A DNA stretch of 64,000 bases from Bacillota bacterium (GCA_023433405.1 JAEZCT010000019.1:9499-73498); one strand, 5' to 3'; positions 15,162 to 23,993 are shown, counted from the stretch's first letter. Numbers and translations: made by a program. Notes: generated from the letters alone by a model not told the origin.

Positions 15162-15271
15162 ATACTAATCTTCACAAAAAGTGTAGCAGGGCAGATAAAA
15201 ATTCGCGTGAAAACCCATAAGCTAAGGCTTTTCACTTGGTTTTTATACTCTTTTAAATTGGAGATTAGGAT
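15162..15271 (+). repeat. Palindromic repeat, copy B (110-bp diverged form)
   Basis: It begins ATACTAATCTTCACAAAAAG and ends GGAGATTAGGAT. It carries an extra segment GTGTAGCAGGGCAGATAAAA as in copy D and the fragment at 3598, defining a longer subfamily. Confidence 0.8.
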
Positions 15272-15361
15272 AATAACGTTAAGCAGTCGGAGTTCTGTCG
15301 GCTATGCCGAAGAATTTTCCGGCTGCTTTTGCATTTTTTAATGAAAGGGATGACCTTAGCC

Positions 15362-16384
15362 GTGCCAGACCAGGCAAAAGAGAGTGTAAGACCAAAGCGC
15401 GCCCCTGCAAAGCGGACCACACCCCCCGCCGCTTTAATCCCCCAAAATCAGGTGGAGCGAGAATTTGTTCAGCTGATTGATTACTGCAAAAACCAAGGGC
15501 TTGAGGGCATGAAGGCCGCTATAAAGCAAAACCTCAGGTATCGCGCAAGCACCGACCTGCAGCGCTATAATATCATGGTTGACTATTATAATAAGTATCG
15601 TTTCCTGTGGGGCGGCTTTGACCCGCAGGTTGGGCTGTACGAGCTGGTGGATAACCGCGCCGACGCGCTGTTTACCCATGGGGAGGATTACCGGTGGCTG
15701 TTTGACCAGCTTGCCGATTACCACTCCAAGGTCATACTGCTTTGCCTGCTTTCCTTTTGGCTTTCGTCCGATTATAAAATGATAGCACGCATTCAAAACG
15801 GAACCTTCGAGCAGTATTTTGACCTTGATCTCGTCCGCTGTGACCCCAATGAGGTGTTTGTGGATATCGGCGCGTATATCGGCGACACCTTGGTAAGCTA
15901 CACCAAGGTGTTTGGCGCGGAGTGCTTTAAAAGAATTTACTGCTATGAGATTGTACCCGCGAATATTGAATACATTCACAAGAATATTGAGCTGTTTCAT
16001 TTGCGCAACGTGGTAGTGCGGGAGGTCGGCGCGGCGGAGCAAAGCGGTGAGTTCTTTTTATCCCGCAATGTCGTCTCGTCGGTGGACCGGCTGGAGGAAA
16101 GCGGCGACATCCGCGTGCAAACCGTTTCCGTCGATGAGGACATCACGGAGCCTGTGAGCTTTATCAAGATGGATATCGAGGGCGGTGAGGAGCTTGCGCT
16201 CATGGGCTGCCTGGAAACCATAAGGAAGCATCACCCGAAGCTCGCGCTCAGTGCCTACCATAACCATAAGGATTTGTGGAAGCTTGCGCGAATCATTCAT
16301 GAGGCGGACCCCACCTATAAATTCTACCTGCGCTATTACGGCGGCAACCTTCTGCCCACCGAATATGTTCTTTACGCCATCTGA
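15362..16384 (+). CDS. FkbM-family SAM-dependent methyltransferase
   Basis: About 340 aa. The N-terminal 150 residues are helical and of unknown role. Residues from about 160 form a Rossmann methyltransferase with motif I VFVDIGAYIGDTLVSY, acidic motif II IYCYEIVPANIEYI and the FkbM signature FIKMDIEGGEELALMGCLE. The ending AYHNHKDLWKLARIIHE...YYGGNLLPTEYVLYAI is typical of FkbM proteins acting on sugars or polyketide hydroxyls. Start: GTG 15362 with AAAGGGA upstream is preferred; TTG 15329 and ATG 15341 or 15350 are in frame but lack a ribosome-binding site. It stands alone between two palindromic repeats. Confidence 0.85.
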   Translation: MPDQAKESVRPKRAPAKRTTPPAALIPQNQVEREFVQLIDYCKNQGLEGMKAAIKQNLRYRASTDLQRYNIMVDYYNKYRFLWGGFDPQVGLYELVDNRADALFTHGEDYRWLFDQLADYHSKVILLCLLSFWLSSDYKMIARIQNGTFEQYFDLDLVRCDPNEVFVDIGAYIGDTLVSYTKVFGAECFKRIYCYEIVPANIEYIHKNIELFHLRNVVVREVGAAEQSGEFFLSRNVVSSVDRLEESGDIRVQTVSVDEDITEPVSFIKMDIEGGEELALMGCLETIRKHHPKLALSAYHNHKDLWKLARIIHEADPTYKFYLRYYGGNLLPTEYVLYAI

Positions 16385-16400
16385 TGCCTTTTTCCATATA

Positions 16401-16502
16401 ATACTATTGTCCGATTAAAAAGTGTATAAAAATCCGCGTCAAATCTTTAATTTATGGGTTTTCACGCGGATTTTCATCGACTCTTTTTGAGGAGATTAGT
16501 AT
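16401..16502 (-). repeat. 102-bp palindromic repeat, copy C (reverse)
   Basis: ATACTATTGTCCGATTAAAA at the left and GAGGAGATTAGTAT at the right. It begins 16 bp after the methyltransferase stop codon. Confidence 0.88.
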
Positions 16503-16581
16503 TATATACGCAGTCAGGCTTTTTTTGTAAATTCGATTGACCCTTGCTTTGTGACTTTCGAGCTGTTGCCTCCGCGCGGTG

Positions 16582-16610
16582 TTGACGCGGCGGCAGGCGC
16601 GTGGCATACT
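16582..16610 (+). promoter_or_regulatory. Candidate promoter of the nuclease-like gene
   Basis: TTGACG (16582-16587) and CATACT (16605-16610) with a 17-bp spacer, 150 bp upstream of the gene. Confidence 0.55.
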
Positions 16611-16759
16611 GTTTATAGAAAAAGAAGGCTGCAATACGCCGCGAAAGGCGGAAAGGAAAGCGGAAGCTACCCTTATTACCCTTATTATTCCCACAACGCA
16701 AAACACCGGGAATATCGATAATCCGATTCTGTAAAAAGGGAAAACCCGCACAAAACAGT

Positions 16760-17533
16760 ATGGATAGGCTTGCGTTTGATGAGGCGCTGCAAAGATTTCG
16801 CGGCGAACAGGTAGGCGCCCGGGGCGGTATTGGCACACTGGGTGAAAAAACGGTTCATGCGGTGCTAAAGCATTATTTTTGCCCTGACCCATGGTCACAG
16901 GAGATTAAGCTTTCGCGTTATGTGGCGGATATTGTGGGAGAGAGCGGTATTATTGAGATACAAACCCGCGGCTTTGATAAGCTGCGGCGCAAGCTTGCCG
17001 CCTTTTTGGAGTGCGCGGCGGTTACGGTGGTATACCCCCTGCCCCGCACCAAATGGTTAGTGTGGATAGAGGAGGATACCGGCTCGGTGAGCAACAAGCG
17101 CCGTTCCCCCAAAACAGGCAGACCGTATGATGCGTTATGGGAGCTTTACCGCATCAAGGAGTTTTTGACACACCCAAGCCTTAGGCTGTGCATTGTTATG
17201 CTGGATATGGAGGAATACCGGCTCCTAAACGGCTATAGCGCGGATAAAAAGAAGGGCTCCACCCGTTACGAGCGGGTGCCCGTTGCCCTTGCCGATGAGA
17301 TATGGCTGCGCTCGCCGGAGGATTATATACAGCTAATTCCCCCGGAGCTTCCCCTGCGCTTTACCTCGAAGGATTACCGCAGGGCAGCGAGGATGTCCCT
17401 ATCCACCGCGCAAACCGCGCTGAATGTATTACACGCGGTGGGCGCTGTATTACGGGTGGAGAAGCAGGGCAACACCTATGTGTACGAACGGGCGTTTTGC
17501 ACCCCAATCCCCTCAAAGAGTGTAGAAATGTAG
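16760..17533 (+). CDS. Uncharacterised protein with PD-(D/E)xK nuclease-like N-terminus and winged-helix C-terminus
   Basis: A 257-aa protein. Residues about 20-100 show a helix (GTLGEKTVHAVLKHYF), a strand and the pair VADIVGESGIIEIQTRGFDK, where Asp and Glu-x-Gln fit the D...(E/D)xK/Q core of restriction-endonuclease-fold enzymes. After a middle region (WLVWIEEDTG, FLTHPSLRLCIVMLDMEEYR) the last 70 residues look like a winged helix (FTSKDYRRAARMSLSTAQTA, LRVEKQGNTYVYERAF). The family name is not known to me. Palindromic repeats in opposite orientation flank it, and repeat D supplies the last codons and stop. A nucleic-acid role is inference. Confidence 0.6.
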   Translation: MDRLAFDEALQRFRGEQVGARGGIGTLGEKTVHAVLKHYFCPDPWSQEIKLSRYVADIVGESGIIEIQTRGFDKLRRKLAAFLECAAVTVVYPLPRTKWLVWIEEDTGSVSNKRRSPKTGRPYDALWELYRIKEFLTHPSLRLCIVMLDMEEYRLLNGYSADKKKGSTRYERVPVALADEIWLRSPEDYIQLIPPELPLRFTSKDYRRAARMSLSTAQTALNVLHAVGAVLRVEKQGNTYVYERAFCTPIPSKSVEM

Positions 17534-17702
17534 ATAAAAATCCGCCTGAAAACCCATGAGCTAACGCTTTTGAATTGTTTTTAACACGATACAGTATTAC
17601 AAGCAGCCAATAAAATACAGACCGCAAGGGATACCTGCCCCTTGCGGTCTGTATTTTTGAGTAACCCTGATTTTATACTCTTTTAATTCGAATATTAGTA
17701 TA
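17505..17702 (+). repeat. Palindromic repeat, copy D, interrupted by a terminator-bearing insert
   Basis: The left part (17505-17582, AATCCCCTCAAAGAGTGTAG and on) and the right part (17668-17702, ending CGAATATTAGTAT) are the two arms of the element, separated by about 85 bp containing a strong hairpin. The reading frame of the upstream gene ends inside the left arm. Confidence 0.75.
17612..17657. terminator. Bidirectional intrinsic terminator inside repeat D
   Basis: AAAATACAGACCGCAAGGG (17612-17630) pairs with CCCTTGCGGTCTGTATTTT. The U-run on the plus strand and the A-run on the other side allow it to serve both the nuclease-like gene and the convergent encapsulin operon. Confidence 0.8.
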
Positions 17703-17749
17703 ACTATCCGTCATGTTTGCGGACCAATCCTTACCCCGTAAGCAGGTCC

Positions 17750-18565
17750 CTACTCAAACACCACAATCGCCTTTTTACGCTTAATGCGAAGGACGGCGGT
17801 TTCGAGGACTCTAAAGCTGTGGTTTAGGTCCCTTTGCTCCAGATACGCGGTGGCAATATCCTGCCCCACGGCAAGGTCCAGGTTTGCGGGGTCTGCGCCC
17901 AACAGCACAGCCTTGCCCTTGCCCATTGCAGGAGAACGGAAGATACGGCCGTCCACAAGCTTTGATACCCGGTCAAGCTCCAAAATGCCGGTGCCCGGCT
18001 GGATTCTTTCCAGCGCCGAGTACAGGTCGGGGCTTAGCGCCAGCGCGTAGGAGCCGTAAACGCCGTTTTCCACCAGCAGCTCAATGGCCGCGGCAACGTC
18101 CGCAAAGGCATTCTCGCCGGTTTTCCAGTCCTTTCCCTTTAGCCTGTGAACACCTTTTGCGGTGAGTATGCCCTCATATCCCGCCTTTTCGTCGCCAAGA
18201 AAAACAAGCTGATCCTCCGCAAAGGCAAGCGCCTGCGCCGCGGCCTGTGCAGCGGCAAGCTCAGGGGCGCGCCCCTGACGTTCGCTGGCGGCAACATCCT
18301 TGGCAAACAGCGTAAAGTCGCGGTACAGCATGGGCAGCGGCACAAACCGTCTGCCGGAGGTAACGAGCAGTCCGCCGGTATCTTCTTCGGCCACAGCGCC
18401 TGCCTCATCAATGTTTATGCTTTGAGTCTCTATCCCAAGAGGCCCATACAGGTGAATAAAGCGTCTGGCGGTAAGCACACGGCGCGCGGCCTTCACCACC
18501 GCGTCGTCAATCTGCTGCCAAAACGGCAAAGAGATGGGAGAGCCTTCTCTTGACAAATAGTTCAT
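17750..18565 (-). CDS. Encapsulin shell protein (family 1, linocin M18-like)
   Basis: A 271-aa HK97-fold capsid protein that self-assembles into a protein nanocompartment. It shows the family N-terminus LSREGSPISLPFWQQIDDAV, ARRFIHLYGPLG, the Glu-rich VAEEDTGG loop, GDEKAGYEGIL and the C-terminal NHSFRVLETAVLRIKRKKAI. Normal length. The cargo gene lies 57 nt upstream on the same strand, so the two form an operon ending at the terminator at 17612-17657. Established role of this pairing: iron oxidation and storage inside the shell. Confidence 0.92.
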   Translation of the reverse strand: MNYLSREGSPISLPFWQQIDDAVVKAARRVLTARRFIHLYGPLGIETQSINIDEAGAVAEEDTGGLLVTSGRRFVPLPMLYRDFTLFAKDVAASERQGRAPELAAAQAAAQALAFAEDQLVFLGDEKAGYEGILTAKGVHRLKGKDWKTGENAFADVAAAIELLVENGVYGSYALALSPDLYSALERIQPGTGILELDRVSKLVDGRIFRSPAMGKGKAVLLGADPANLDLAVGQDIATAYLEQRDLNHSFRVLETAVLRIKRKKAIVVFE

Positions 18566-18622
18566 TCACTAACCCTTCTTTCCTTATAATAGTTGCGAAT
18601 TACGCACGCCTTTATTTGGTTC

Positions 18623-18994
18623 TTATTCGCCCAGTAAACTGCCTACGGTCTTGGGCTTTGTGTCGTCTGCCTGAGGGGGCAGCGGCGCCTCGGCAATACC
18701 AAGGTCGGCAATCATCTCGCGAACCTCCTGCTCTCCCTCGTAGAACAGCTCCGCCTCCTTGGGGTCAAGAACCCGCAGCAGCGTCATCAGTTCACCGACG
18801 TGTGCCTTCTCTTCATCCCGAATATCGGCGATAATGCGCTTGGCAATGGGGTTATCGGTTGCCTGTACATGCGCGTCGTAGATGTAGATTGCCTCAAGCT
18901 CGCCTGCGATATCAAGACGAACAGCCTGAATCAGCTCCTCTTGGGTCATCTTTCGGTTCACGTTACCCGAAAATGGGTTTGCAAAAGCTGGCAT
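18623..18994 (-). CDS. Encapsulated ferritin-like protein (EncFtn) with encapsulin-targeting tail
   Basis: A 123-aa cargo ferroxidase. The start at ATG 18994 has GGGAGGT upstream; the open frame 5' of it is not family-like. The ferritin-like helices carry Glu32 in GELEAIYIYDAH and Glu62/His65 in DEEKAHVGEL, the positions of the EncFtn di-iron ligands. A Pro/Asp linker leads to the C-terminal tag KTVGSLLGE, which matches the TVGSL-type cargo-loading peptide of family 1 encapsulins. It is first in the operon with the shell gene. A minus-strand TATAAT lies at 19123-19118. Confidence 0.93.
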   Translation of the reverse strand: MPAFANPFSGNVNRKMTQEELIQAVRLDIAGELEAIYIYDAHVQATDNPIAKRIIADIRDEEKAHVGELMTLLRVLDPKEAELFYEGEQEVREMIADLGIAEAPLPPQADDTKPKTVGSLLGE

Positions 18995-19245
18995 GGTGTG
19001 ATACCTCCCGTGTTTTAATTTTTTTTTATTTTTACACCAAAAGGGTAAAACGCCTCCCCTCTGGTGGTTTAAAAACGGTGTGCAATCAAAGAGGCCGGGC
19101 TTTGAGTTCCTGTGCTTATTATAGCCTGATTTTAACCAAAAGAAAAGGCGCGGGGAGTGATATCCAAGGAACTTTAAAAAGTTCAACTCTAATTTGTCAC
19201 AAAAATACTTGCAGCCACGCAAAAACCGAAAATATACGCCCCCTA

Positions 19246-19273
19246 CTTTACAAATACTTTACACGGCTTTACA
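19246..19273 (+). promoter_or_regulatory. Pho box upstream of pstS
   Basis: CTTTACA occurs three times as direct repeats at 19246-19252, 19257-19263 and 19267-19273, with 11- and 10-bp periods. This is the arrangement recognised by PhoP/PhoB dimers. A TATATT -10-like box follows at 19328-19333. It predicts activation of pst under phosphate limitation by the PhoP encoded downstream. Confidence 0.8.
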
Positions 19274-19426
19274 TACACGGTACGGAGGTTTTACCGCTGT
19301 GTGCTTATGCACTCACCGGCACTTTGGTATATTATGAATGTACACAGCAAAGATAATAATGACTAATTGCGTTTGCTTCGTAGGTTGTGAGACAAACGCG
19401 CAAAGAAAAAGGAGAAAATTAAGAAC

Positions 19427-20317
19427 ATGAAAAAAGTTTTATCTGTATTGCTCGTACTTATGATGACCGCTGCAATCTTCGCCGGCTGCGCGACTGCGCC
19501 TGCTGCAAGCTCTACCCCCGCTTCTTCCGAGACACCCGCTTCCTCCGAAGCCCCCGCTTCCTCCAAGCCTGTAGCACCTGCCCTTTCCGGCAAGGTAACC
19601 CTCACCGGTTCTTCCTCTATGCAGACTCTTGTAGAAGCTCTTATTGAATCCTTTAAGGCTGTTGAGCCCGGCGTAACCGTAGAGTGCCAGTACCCCGGCT
19701 CCGGCCAGGGCATGACCGCAGCTGCTGAAGGCACCGTTGATATCGGTAACGCCTCCAGAGAGTTGAAGGAAACAGAAGCCGCCAACCTCGACGCCCACGT
19801 TGTCGCTATCGACGGTATTGCGGTTGTTGTTAACAGCGCAAACGCGGTTGCTGACCTGAAGGCTGAGGATGTATTTAAAATCTTCACCGGCGAGATTAAG
19901 AACTGGAAGGACGTCGGCGGTTCTGACGCTCCCATCGTTGTAATTGGTCGTGACGAGGCTTCGGGCACCAGAAGCGCATTCGAAGAGCTCCTTAAGATTG
20001 CTGATCCCGTAAAGCCCGTGTATGCTCAGGAGCTTACTTCTACCGGTACTGTTAAGTCCACCGTTGCCTCTACTCCCGACGCAATCGGCTACATCTCCCT
20101 TGACGCTGTAGACGCTACTGTTAAGGCTGTAAAGCTTGACGGTGTGGACGCTACCGCCGAGAATGTACTCGCCGGCACCTATAAGCTCTCCCGTCCCTTC
20201 GTAATGGCTACCAAGAAGGGCACCACCCTCAGCGAGCAGGCTCAGGCTTTCCTTGATTACGCACTGAGCGATGCCGGCAAGGCTGTTGCCGAGAGTGTTG
20301 GTCTGGTTGTAGGCTAA
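19427..20317 (+). CDS. pstS: Phosphate ABC transporter substrate-binding lipoprotein PstS
   Basis: A 296-aa lipoprotein (MKKVLSVLLVLMMTAAIFAGC; Cys21) that captures phosphate outside the cell for PstCAB. A repetitive Ser/Pro/Glu linker (PASSETPASSEAPASS) precedes the binding domain with LTGSSSMQTLVEALIESF, YPGSGQGM, IGNASREL, IFTGEIKNWKDVGG and GRDEASGTRSAF, the phosphate-contacting loops of PstS. First gene of pstSCAB-phoU-phoPR. Its codon use (many GCT, CTC, GTA) is smoother than the neighbours, as expected for a highly expressed gene. Confidence 0.96.
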   Translation: MKKVLSVLLVLMMTAAIFAGCATAPAASSTPASSETPASSEAPASSKPVAPALSGKVTLTGSSSMQTLVEALIESFKAVEPGVTVECQYPGSGQGMTAAAEGTVDIGNASRELKETEAANLDAHVVAIDGIAVVVNSANAVADLKAEDVFKIFTGEIKNWKDVGGSDAPIVVIGRDEASGTRSAFEELLKIADPVKPVYAQELTSTGTVKSTVASTPDAIGYISLDAVDATVKAVKLDGVDATAENVLAGTYKLSRPFVMATKKGTTLSEQAQAFLDYALSDAGKAVAESVGLVVG

Positions 20318-20357
20318 GCAAAACACTCTGCTAAAAACCGAATGATAATAGCCGAAA

Positions 20358-20379
20358 GGGCGGGGCTCATGCTCCGCCC
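20358..20379 (+). terminator. Hairpin between pstS and pstC
   Basis: GGGCGGGGC (20358-20366) pairs with GCTCCGCCC (20371-20379) around TCAT, without a clear U-run. It may stabilise the pstS mRNA 3' end or reduce read-through, as often seen after binding-protein genes. Confidence 0.5.
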
Positions 20380-20462
20380 AATTGGCATACTTAGTTTTAA
20401 TAAAGTTTTAGCCACTTTAACCACGAGTATGGGCAAAATATAGCGAAAGGGGAACATTCATT

Positions 20463-21413
20463 TTGACTGGGTCAAACAAGGTCTTACTGGTCAGCGGCAA
20501 GAAAAGCGGCCGCTCCGTAGCCAAAAACGCACTGGAACAGGCGATGAGCATCGTGTTCTTTGTGTGTGGAATAACCGCAATCATCGCGGTTATTGGTATT
20601 ACGATTTACATGATTATGGCGGGCGCGCCCTCCATCGGCAAAATAGGCATTTTAGAATTCTTGTTTGGTAGCGAGTGGAAGCCCACTGCCTCCGAGCCGC
20701 AATTCGGCATTTTATATATGATTTTGTCGTCCCTTACCGGTACACTGCTGGCAATCCTGCTGGGGGTGCCGGTAGCGTTGTTTACAGCAATCTTTCTCTC
20801 GGAGCTTGCGCCGCCCTTTTTATACAAGATTGTCCGCCCCGCCGTGGAGCTGCTTGCGGGTATTCCGTCGGTTATTTATGGTATTGTAGGCTCCATGCTG
20901 CTGGTACCGATGGTGCGCGAGTGGGAGAAGCAGCTGTTTCGCAACGACCCCAACCATGTGTTTACCGGAGGAGCCAACCTCATTTCGGCGGTAATGGTGC
21001 TCGCCATTATGATATTGCCCACCATCATCAACGTCAGCGAGAATGCGCTTCGCGCGGTTCCTCGTGAGTATAAAGAGGCATCCCTTGCCATGGGCGCTTC
21101 TCATATCCAAACCATCTTCCGGGTTATGCTTGGTGCCGCGCGCTCGGGTATTGTCACCAGTATCGTACTGGGCATTGGGCGTGCTATCGGCGAGGCCATG
21201 GCAATTATCATGGTCGCCGGCAATGTCACCAACTTCCCGCTGCCCTTTAACAGCGTCCGCTTTTTGACCACCGCTATCGTTACGGATATGGCCTACGCCG
21301 CGGGGGGCATTCACCGGGATTCTTTGTTTAGCATCGGGCTTGTTTTGTTTGTGTTTATTATGATCATCAATTTCTTCCTCAACGTCGTGCTGAAAGGCGG
21401 GGATAAAAAATGA
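20463..21413 (+). CDS. pstC: Phosphate ABC transporter permease PstC
   Basis: A 316-aa inner-membrane subunit with about six helices. PstC features are GILEFLFGSEWKPTASEPQF, ELLAGIPSVIYGIVGS, the EAA loop region REYKEASLAMGASHIQTIFR and GIGRAIGEAMAIIMVAGN. The start is TTG with AAAGGGG upstream. The stop overlaps pstA by 4 nt, giving translational coupling with its partner. Confidence 0.95.
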   Translation: MTGSNKVLLVSGKKSGRSVAKNALEQAMSIVFFVCGITAIIAVIGITIYMIMAGAPSIGKIGILEFLFGSEWKPTASEPQFGILYMILSSLTGTLLAILLGVPVALFTAIFLSELAPPFLYKIVRPAVELLAGIPSVIYGIVGSMLLVPMVREWEKQLFRNDPNHVFTGGANLISAVMVLAIMILPTIINVSENALRAVPREYKEASLAMGASHIQTIFRVMLGAARSGIVTSIVLGIGRAIGEAMAIIMVAGNVTNFPLPFNSVRFLTTAIVTDMAYAAGGIHRDSLFSIGLVLFVFIMIINFFLNVVLKGGDKK

Positions 21414-22324
21414 CGGAACACACGCAAAACATAACGTCATCTCCTTTTGCATCCACCCAAAGCTTTCGTATTACGCAAAAGAAAAGACGCCCTTCTGACG
21501 GAGTTCTGCGGGCGCTGATCTATCTGAGCGCGGGCCTTACGGTGCTTATCCTTGCAGGGCTGTTTATATACGTTATCCTTCGCGGCGCGCCGCAAATTAC
21601 ATGGGAATTTTTGTCCACCGCCCCCAGTGCGCTGCACAAGCGCTTTGGTATATTGCCCTCTGTCATCAATACGCTGTATACTGTGGTTATCACGCTGGTC
21701 ATATCCACCCCAATCGGAATCGGGTCGGCGGTATATCTCAATGAATACGCGAAGCGCGGGCGGCTGGTGGCTGTTATTGAGTTTACCATTGAAACCCTTG
21801 CGGGCATCCCATCCATCATCTACGGCCTGTTTGGCGCAATCTTTTTCGGCACCTTTTTTAAGCTTGGCTATTCTATTATGACCGGCGCGTTAACACTTAC
21901 CATTATGGTACTGCCGTTAATAATTCGCACCACGCAGGAGGCGCTCAAGACCGTTCCCAACAGCTACCGGGAGGGCGCCTTGGGCATGGGCGCGGGCAAA
22001 TGGCATATGATACGCACCATCATCCTTCCAAGCTCTGTCAGCGGTATTATTACCGCCGTCATTTTGAGTATCGGCCGCATTGTGGGTGAATCGGCGGCGC
22101 TTTTATACACGGCGGGTTCGGGTACCAATATGCCGACGGATTTACTCGAGCACCCCTTTTCTACCGGAGCATCCATGACCGTGCAGATGTATCTTGGGGT
22201 ATCAAACGGTTTGTACATCGAGCAGGGCTTCGGCATCGCCCTGGTTTTAATGGTGCTTGTGCTTATTATCAACACCATTACCAAGATTATTGGTAGCCGT
22301 TCGCAGAAAAGGGCGCAAGGGTAA
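21410..22324 (+). CDS. pstA: Phosphate ABC transporter permease PstA
   Basis: A 304-aa permease pairing with PstC. The N-terminal 35 residues are hydrophilic, then six helices. Signature segments are ETLAGIPSIIYGLFGAIFFG, the EAA loop SYREGALGMGAGKWHMIRTI and ILSIGRIVGESAALLYTAGS. Its ATG overlaps the pstC TGA. An 86-nt gap separates it from pstB. Confidence 0.95.
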   Translation: MTEHTQNITSSPFASTQSFRITQKKRRPSDGVLRALIYLSAGLTVLILAGLFIYVILRGAPQITWEFLSTAPSALHKRFGILPSVINTLYTVVITLVISTPIGIGSAVYLNEYAKRGRLVAVIEFTIETLAGIPSIIYGLFGAIFFGTFFKLGYSIMTGALTLTIMVLPLIIRTTQEALKTVPNSYREGALGMGAGKWHMIRTIILPSSVSGIITAVILSIGRIVGESAALLYTAGSGTNMPTDLLEHPFSTGASMTVQMYLGVSNGLYIEQGFGIALVLMVLVLIINTITKIIGSRSQKRAQG

Positions 22325-22410
22325 AGCTGCCTGCTATAAAGAGAGGTTTTCTTTGCTGTAGATGGGGATATTTTTTATGAATTTAGAACTAGAAAGGCAT
22401 GGTTTAAATA

Positions 22411-23163
22411 ATGAGCGGCATATCAATTAGGGATTTAAACCTTTACTACGGAGATAATCATGCGCTCAAGGGCGTCTCTCTGGAGGTTTCCCCCAACAAA
22501 ATCACCGCGCTCATCGGACCCAGCGGCTGCGGTAAATCCACCTTCCTCAAGGTACTTAACCGCATGAACGATTTGATAGACGGCGTACAGATAACAGGCG
22601 CGGTGCTGCTGGACGGAGAGAATATTTTTGATAAAGGCGTGGATGTTTCCATGCTTCGCAAAAAGGTGGGTATGGTGTTCCAAAAGCCCAACCCCTTTCC
22701 CATGAGTATTTATGACAACGTGGCATACGGCCCGCGCATTCATGGCATAAAGATCAAGCGCCAGCTTGATGAGATTGTGGCGGAGAGCTTAAAGGGGGCG
22801 GCACTTTACGAGGAGGTTAAGGACCGCCTGCATAAAAGCGCGCTGTCGCTTTCGGGCGGCCAGCAGCAGCGGTTATGCATTGCCCGCGCCATGGCGGTGG
22901 AGCCCCAGGTCATTCTTATGGATGAGCCGACCAGTGCCCTCGACCCCATATCCACCATGAAGATTGAGGAGCTGATGCTTACCCTCAAGGAGAAATACAC
23001 CATAGTTATCGTTACCCACAACATGCAGCAGGCGGCGCGTATCTCGGATTACACCGCGTTTTTTCTGGTTGGCGAGATGGTGGAATTCGGTGAAACAGAG
23101 GTGATATTCAGCCTGCCCAAGGATAAACGCACAGAGGATTACATCACGGGCCGCTTTGGTTAA
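22411..23163 (+). CDS. pstB: Phosphate ABC transporter ATPase PstB
   Basis: A 250-aa ATPase driving phosphate uptake. Walker A GPSGCGKST, Q-loop VFQKPNPFPMSIYDNVAYGP (a PstB hallmark), signature LSGGQQQRLCIARAMAVEP, Walker B VILMDEPTSALDP and switch His in VTHNMQQAARISDYTAFF. Normal length. It is followed 76 nt later by phoU. Confidence 0.97.
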   Translation: MSGISIRDLNLYYGDNHALKGVSLEVSPNKITALIGPSGCGKSTFLKVLNRMNDLIDGVQITGAVLLDGENIFDKGVDVSMLRKKVGMVFQKPNPFPMSIYDNVAYGPRIHGIKIKRQLDEIVAESLKGAALYEEVKDRLHKSALSLSGGQQQRLCIARAMAVEPQVILMDEPTSALDPISTMKIEELMLTLKEKYTIVIVTHNMQQAARISDYTAFFLVGEMVEFGETEVIFSLPKDKRTEDYITGRFG

Positions 23164-23239
23164 GCTAAATAAGCCGTGCCGCAATATACATTGATATCCA
23201 ACCCTTGTTTGATTATAATGAACATAAAGGAGAATCACT

Positions 23240-23905
23240 ATGGGTGCACGTCCCAGTTTTGACACCGAGCTTGAGCTGTTAAATATCGACCTGATAAAGA
23301 TGGCAGGCCTTGCCGAAGAGGCCATAAAAAACGCTGTAGTCGCGCTGTCTAAACGCGATAAGGATATGGCCAAAAGCGTCGTGGATAACGACCGTGAGGT
23401 TGACGCGATGGAGAAAGAAATAGAGGCGCGCTGCTTAAAGCTGTTGCTTCGCCAGCAGCCCGTCGCCCGCGACCTGCGCCAGATTAGCACCGCGCTTAAG
23501 ATGATTACCGATATCGAGCGCATCGGCGATCAGGCTGCGGATATTGCCGAAATTCTTTTAATGCTTGATGATGATGAGGAGCCGGCAAAGATAGCCCGGC
23601 ATATCCCCCAGATGGCTGAGGTTGCCTCCGCGATGGTGAACGACAGCGTCACCGCCTTTACCAACACCGACCTTGAGGCCGCAAAACGGGTAATAGCCAC
23701 TGACGATGTGGTGGATGACCTGTTTAACAAGGTGAAATCGGATCTGATTGAATCCATTACCACCACCCCCTCTAAAATAGATGAGGCGATAGACGTCATG
23801 ATGATAGCGAAATATTTAGAGCGCATTGGCGACCACGCGGTGAATATTTGCGAATGGGTGGAGTTTTACGAAACCGGCGAGCATAAAAACACCAAGATCA
23901 TCTAG
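23240..23905 (+). CDS. phoU: Phosphate signalling regulator PhoU
   Basis: A 221-aa protein of two three-helix bundles. It shows FDTELELLNIDLIKMAGLAE, the first metal-binding E/D-x-x-x-D region DREVDAMEKEIEARCLKLLL, ALKMITDIERIGDQAADIAE, and in the second half YLERIGDHAVNICEWVEFYETGEH. PhoU couples Pst transport to PhoR signalling and lowers uptake in phosphate excess. AAGGAG precedes the ATG. Confidence 0.96.
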   Translation: MGARPSFDTELELLNIDLIKMAGLAEEAIKNAVVALSKRDKDMAKSVVDNDREVDAMEKEIEARCLKLLLRQQPVARDLRQISTALKMITDIERIGDQAADIAEILLMLDDDEEPAKIARHIPQMAEVASAMVNDSVTAFTNTDLEAAKRVIATDDVVDDLFNKVKSDLIESITTTPSKIDEAIDVMMIAKYLERIGDHAVNICEWVEFYETGEHKNTKII

Positions 23906-23993
23906 CTAATTTCTTTGAATTTCAAAACTTATTTTTCCCGGTTGGGCTTTATACCCGGGCAGGAACGATAGAGCGAGGAAAGCGGGGACGTGT

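Noticed and set aside
19439..20326. 295-codon minus-strand ORF with Gly/Ser-rich product
   Set aside because: It is antisense to pstS and arises from that gene's regular codon use.
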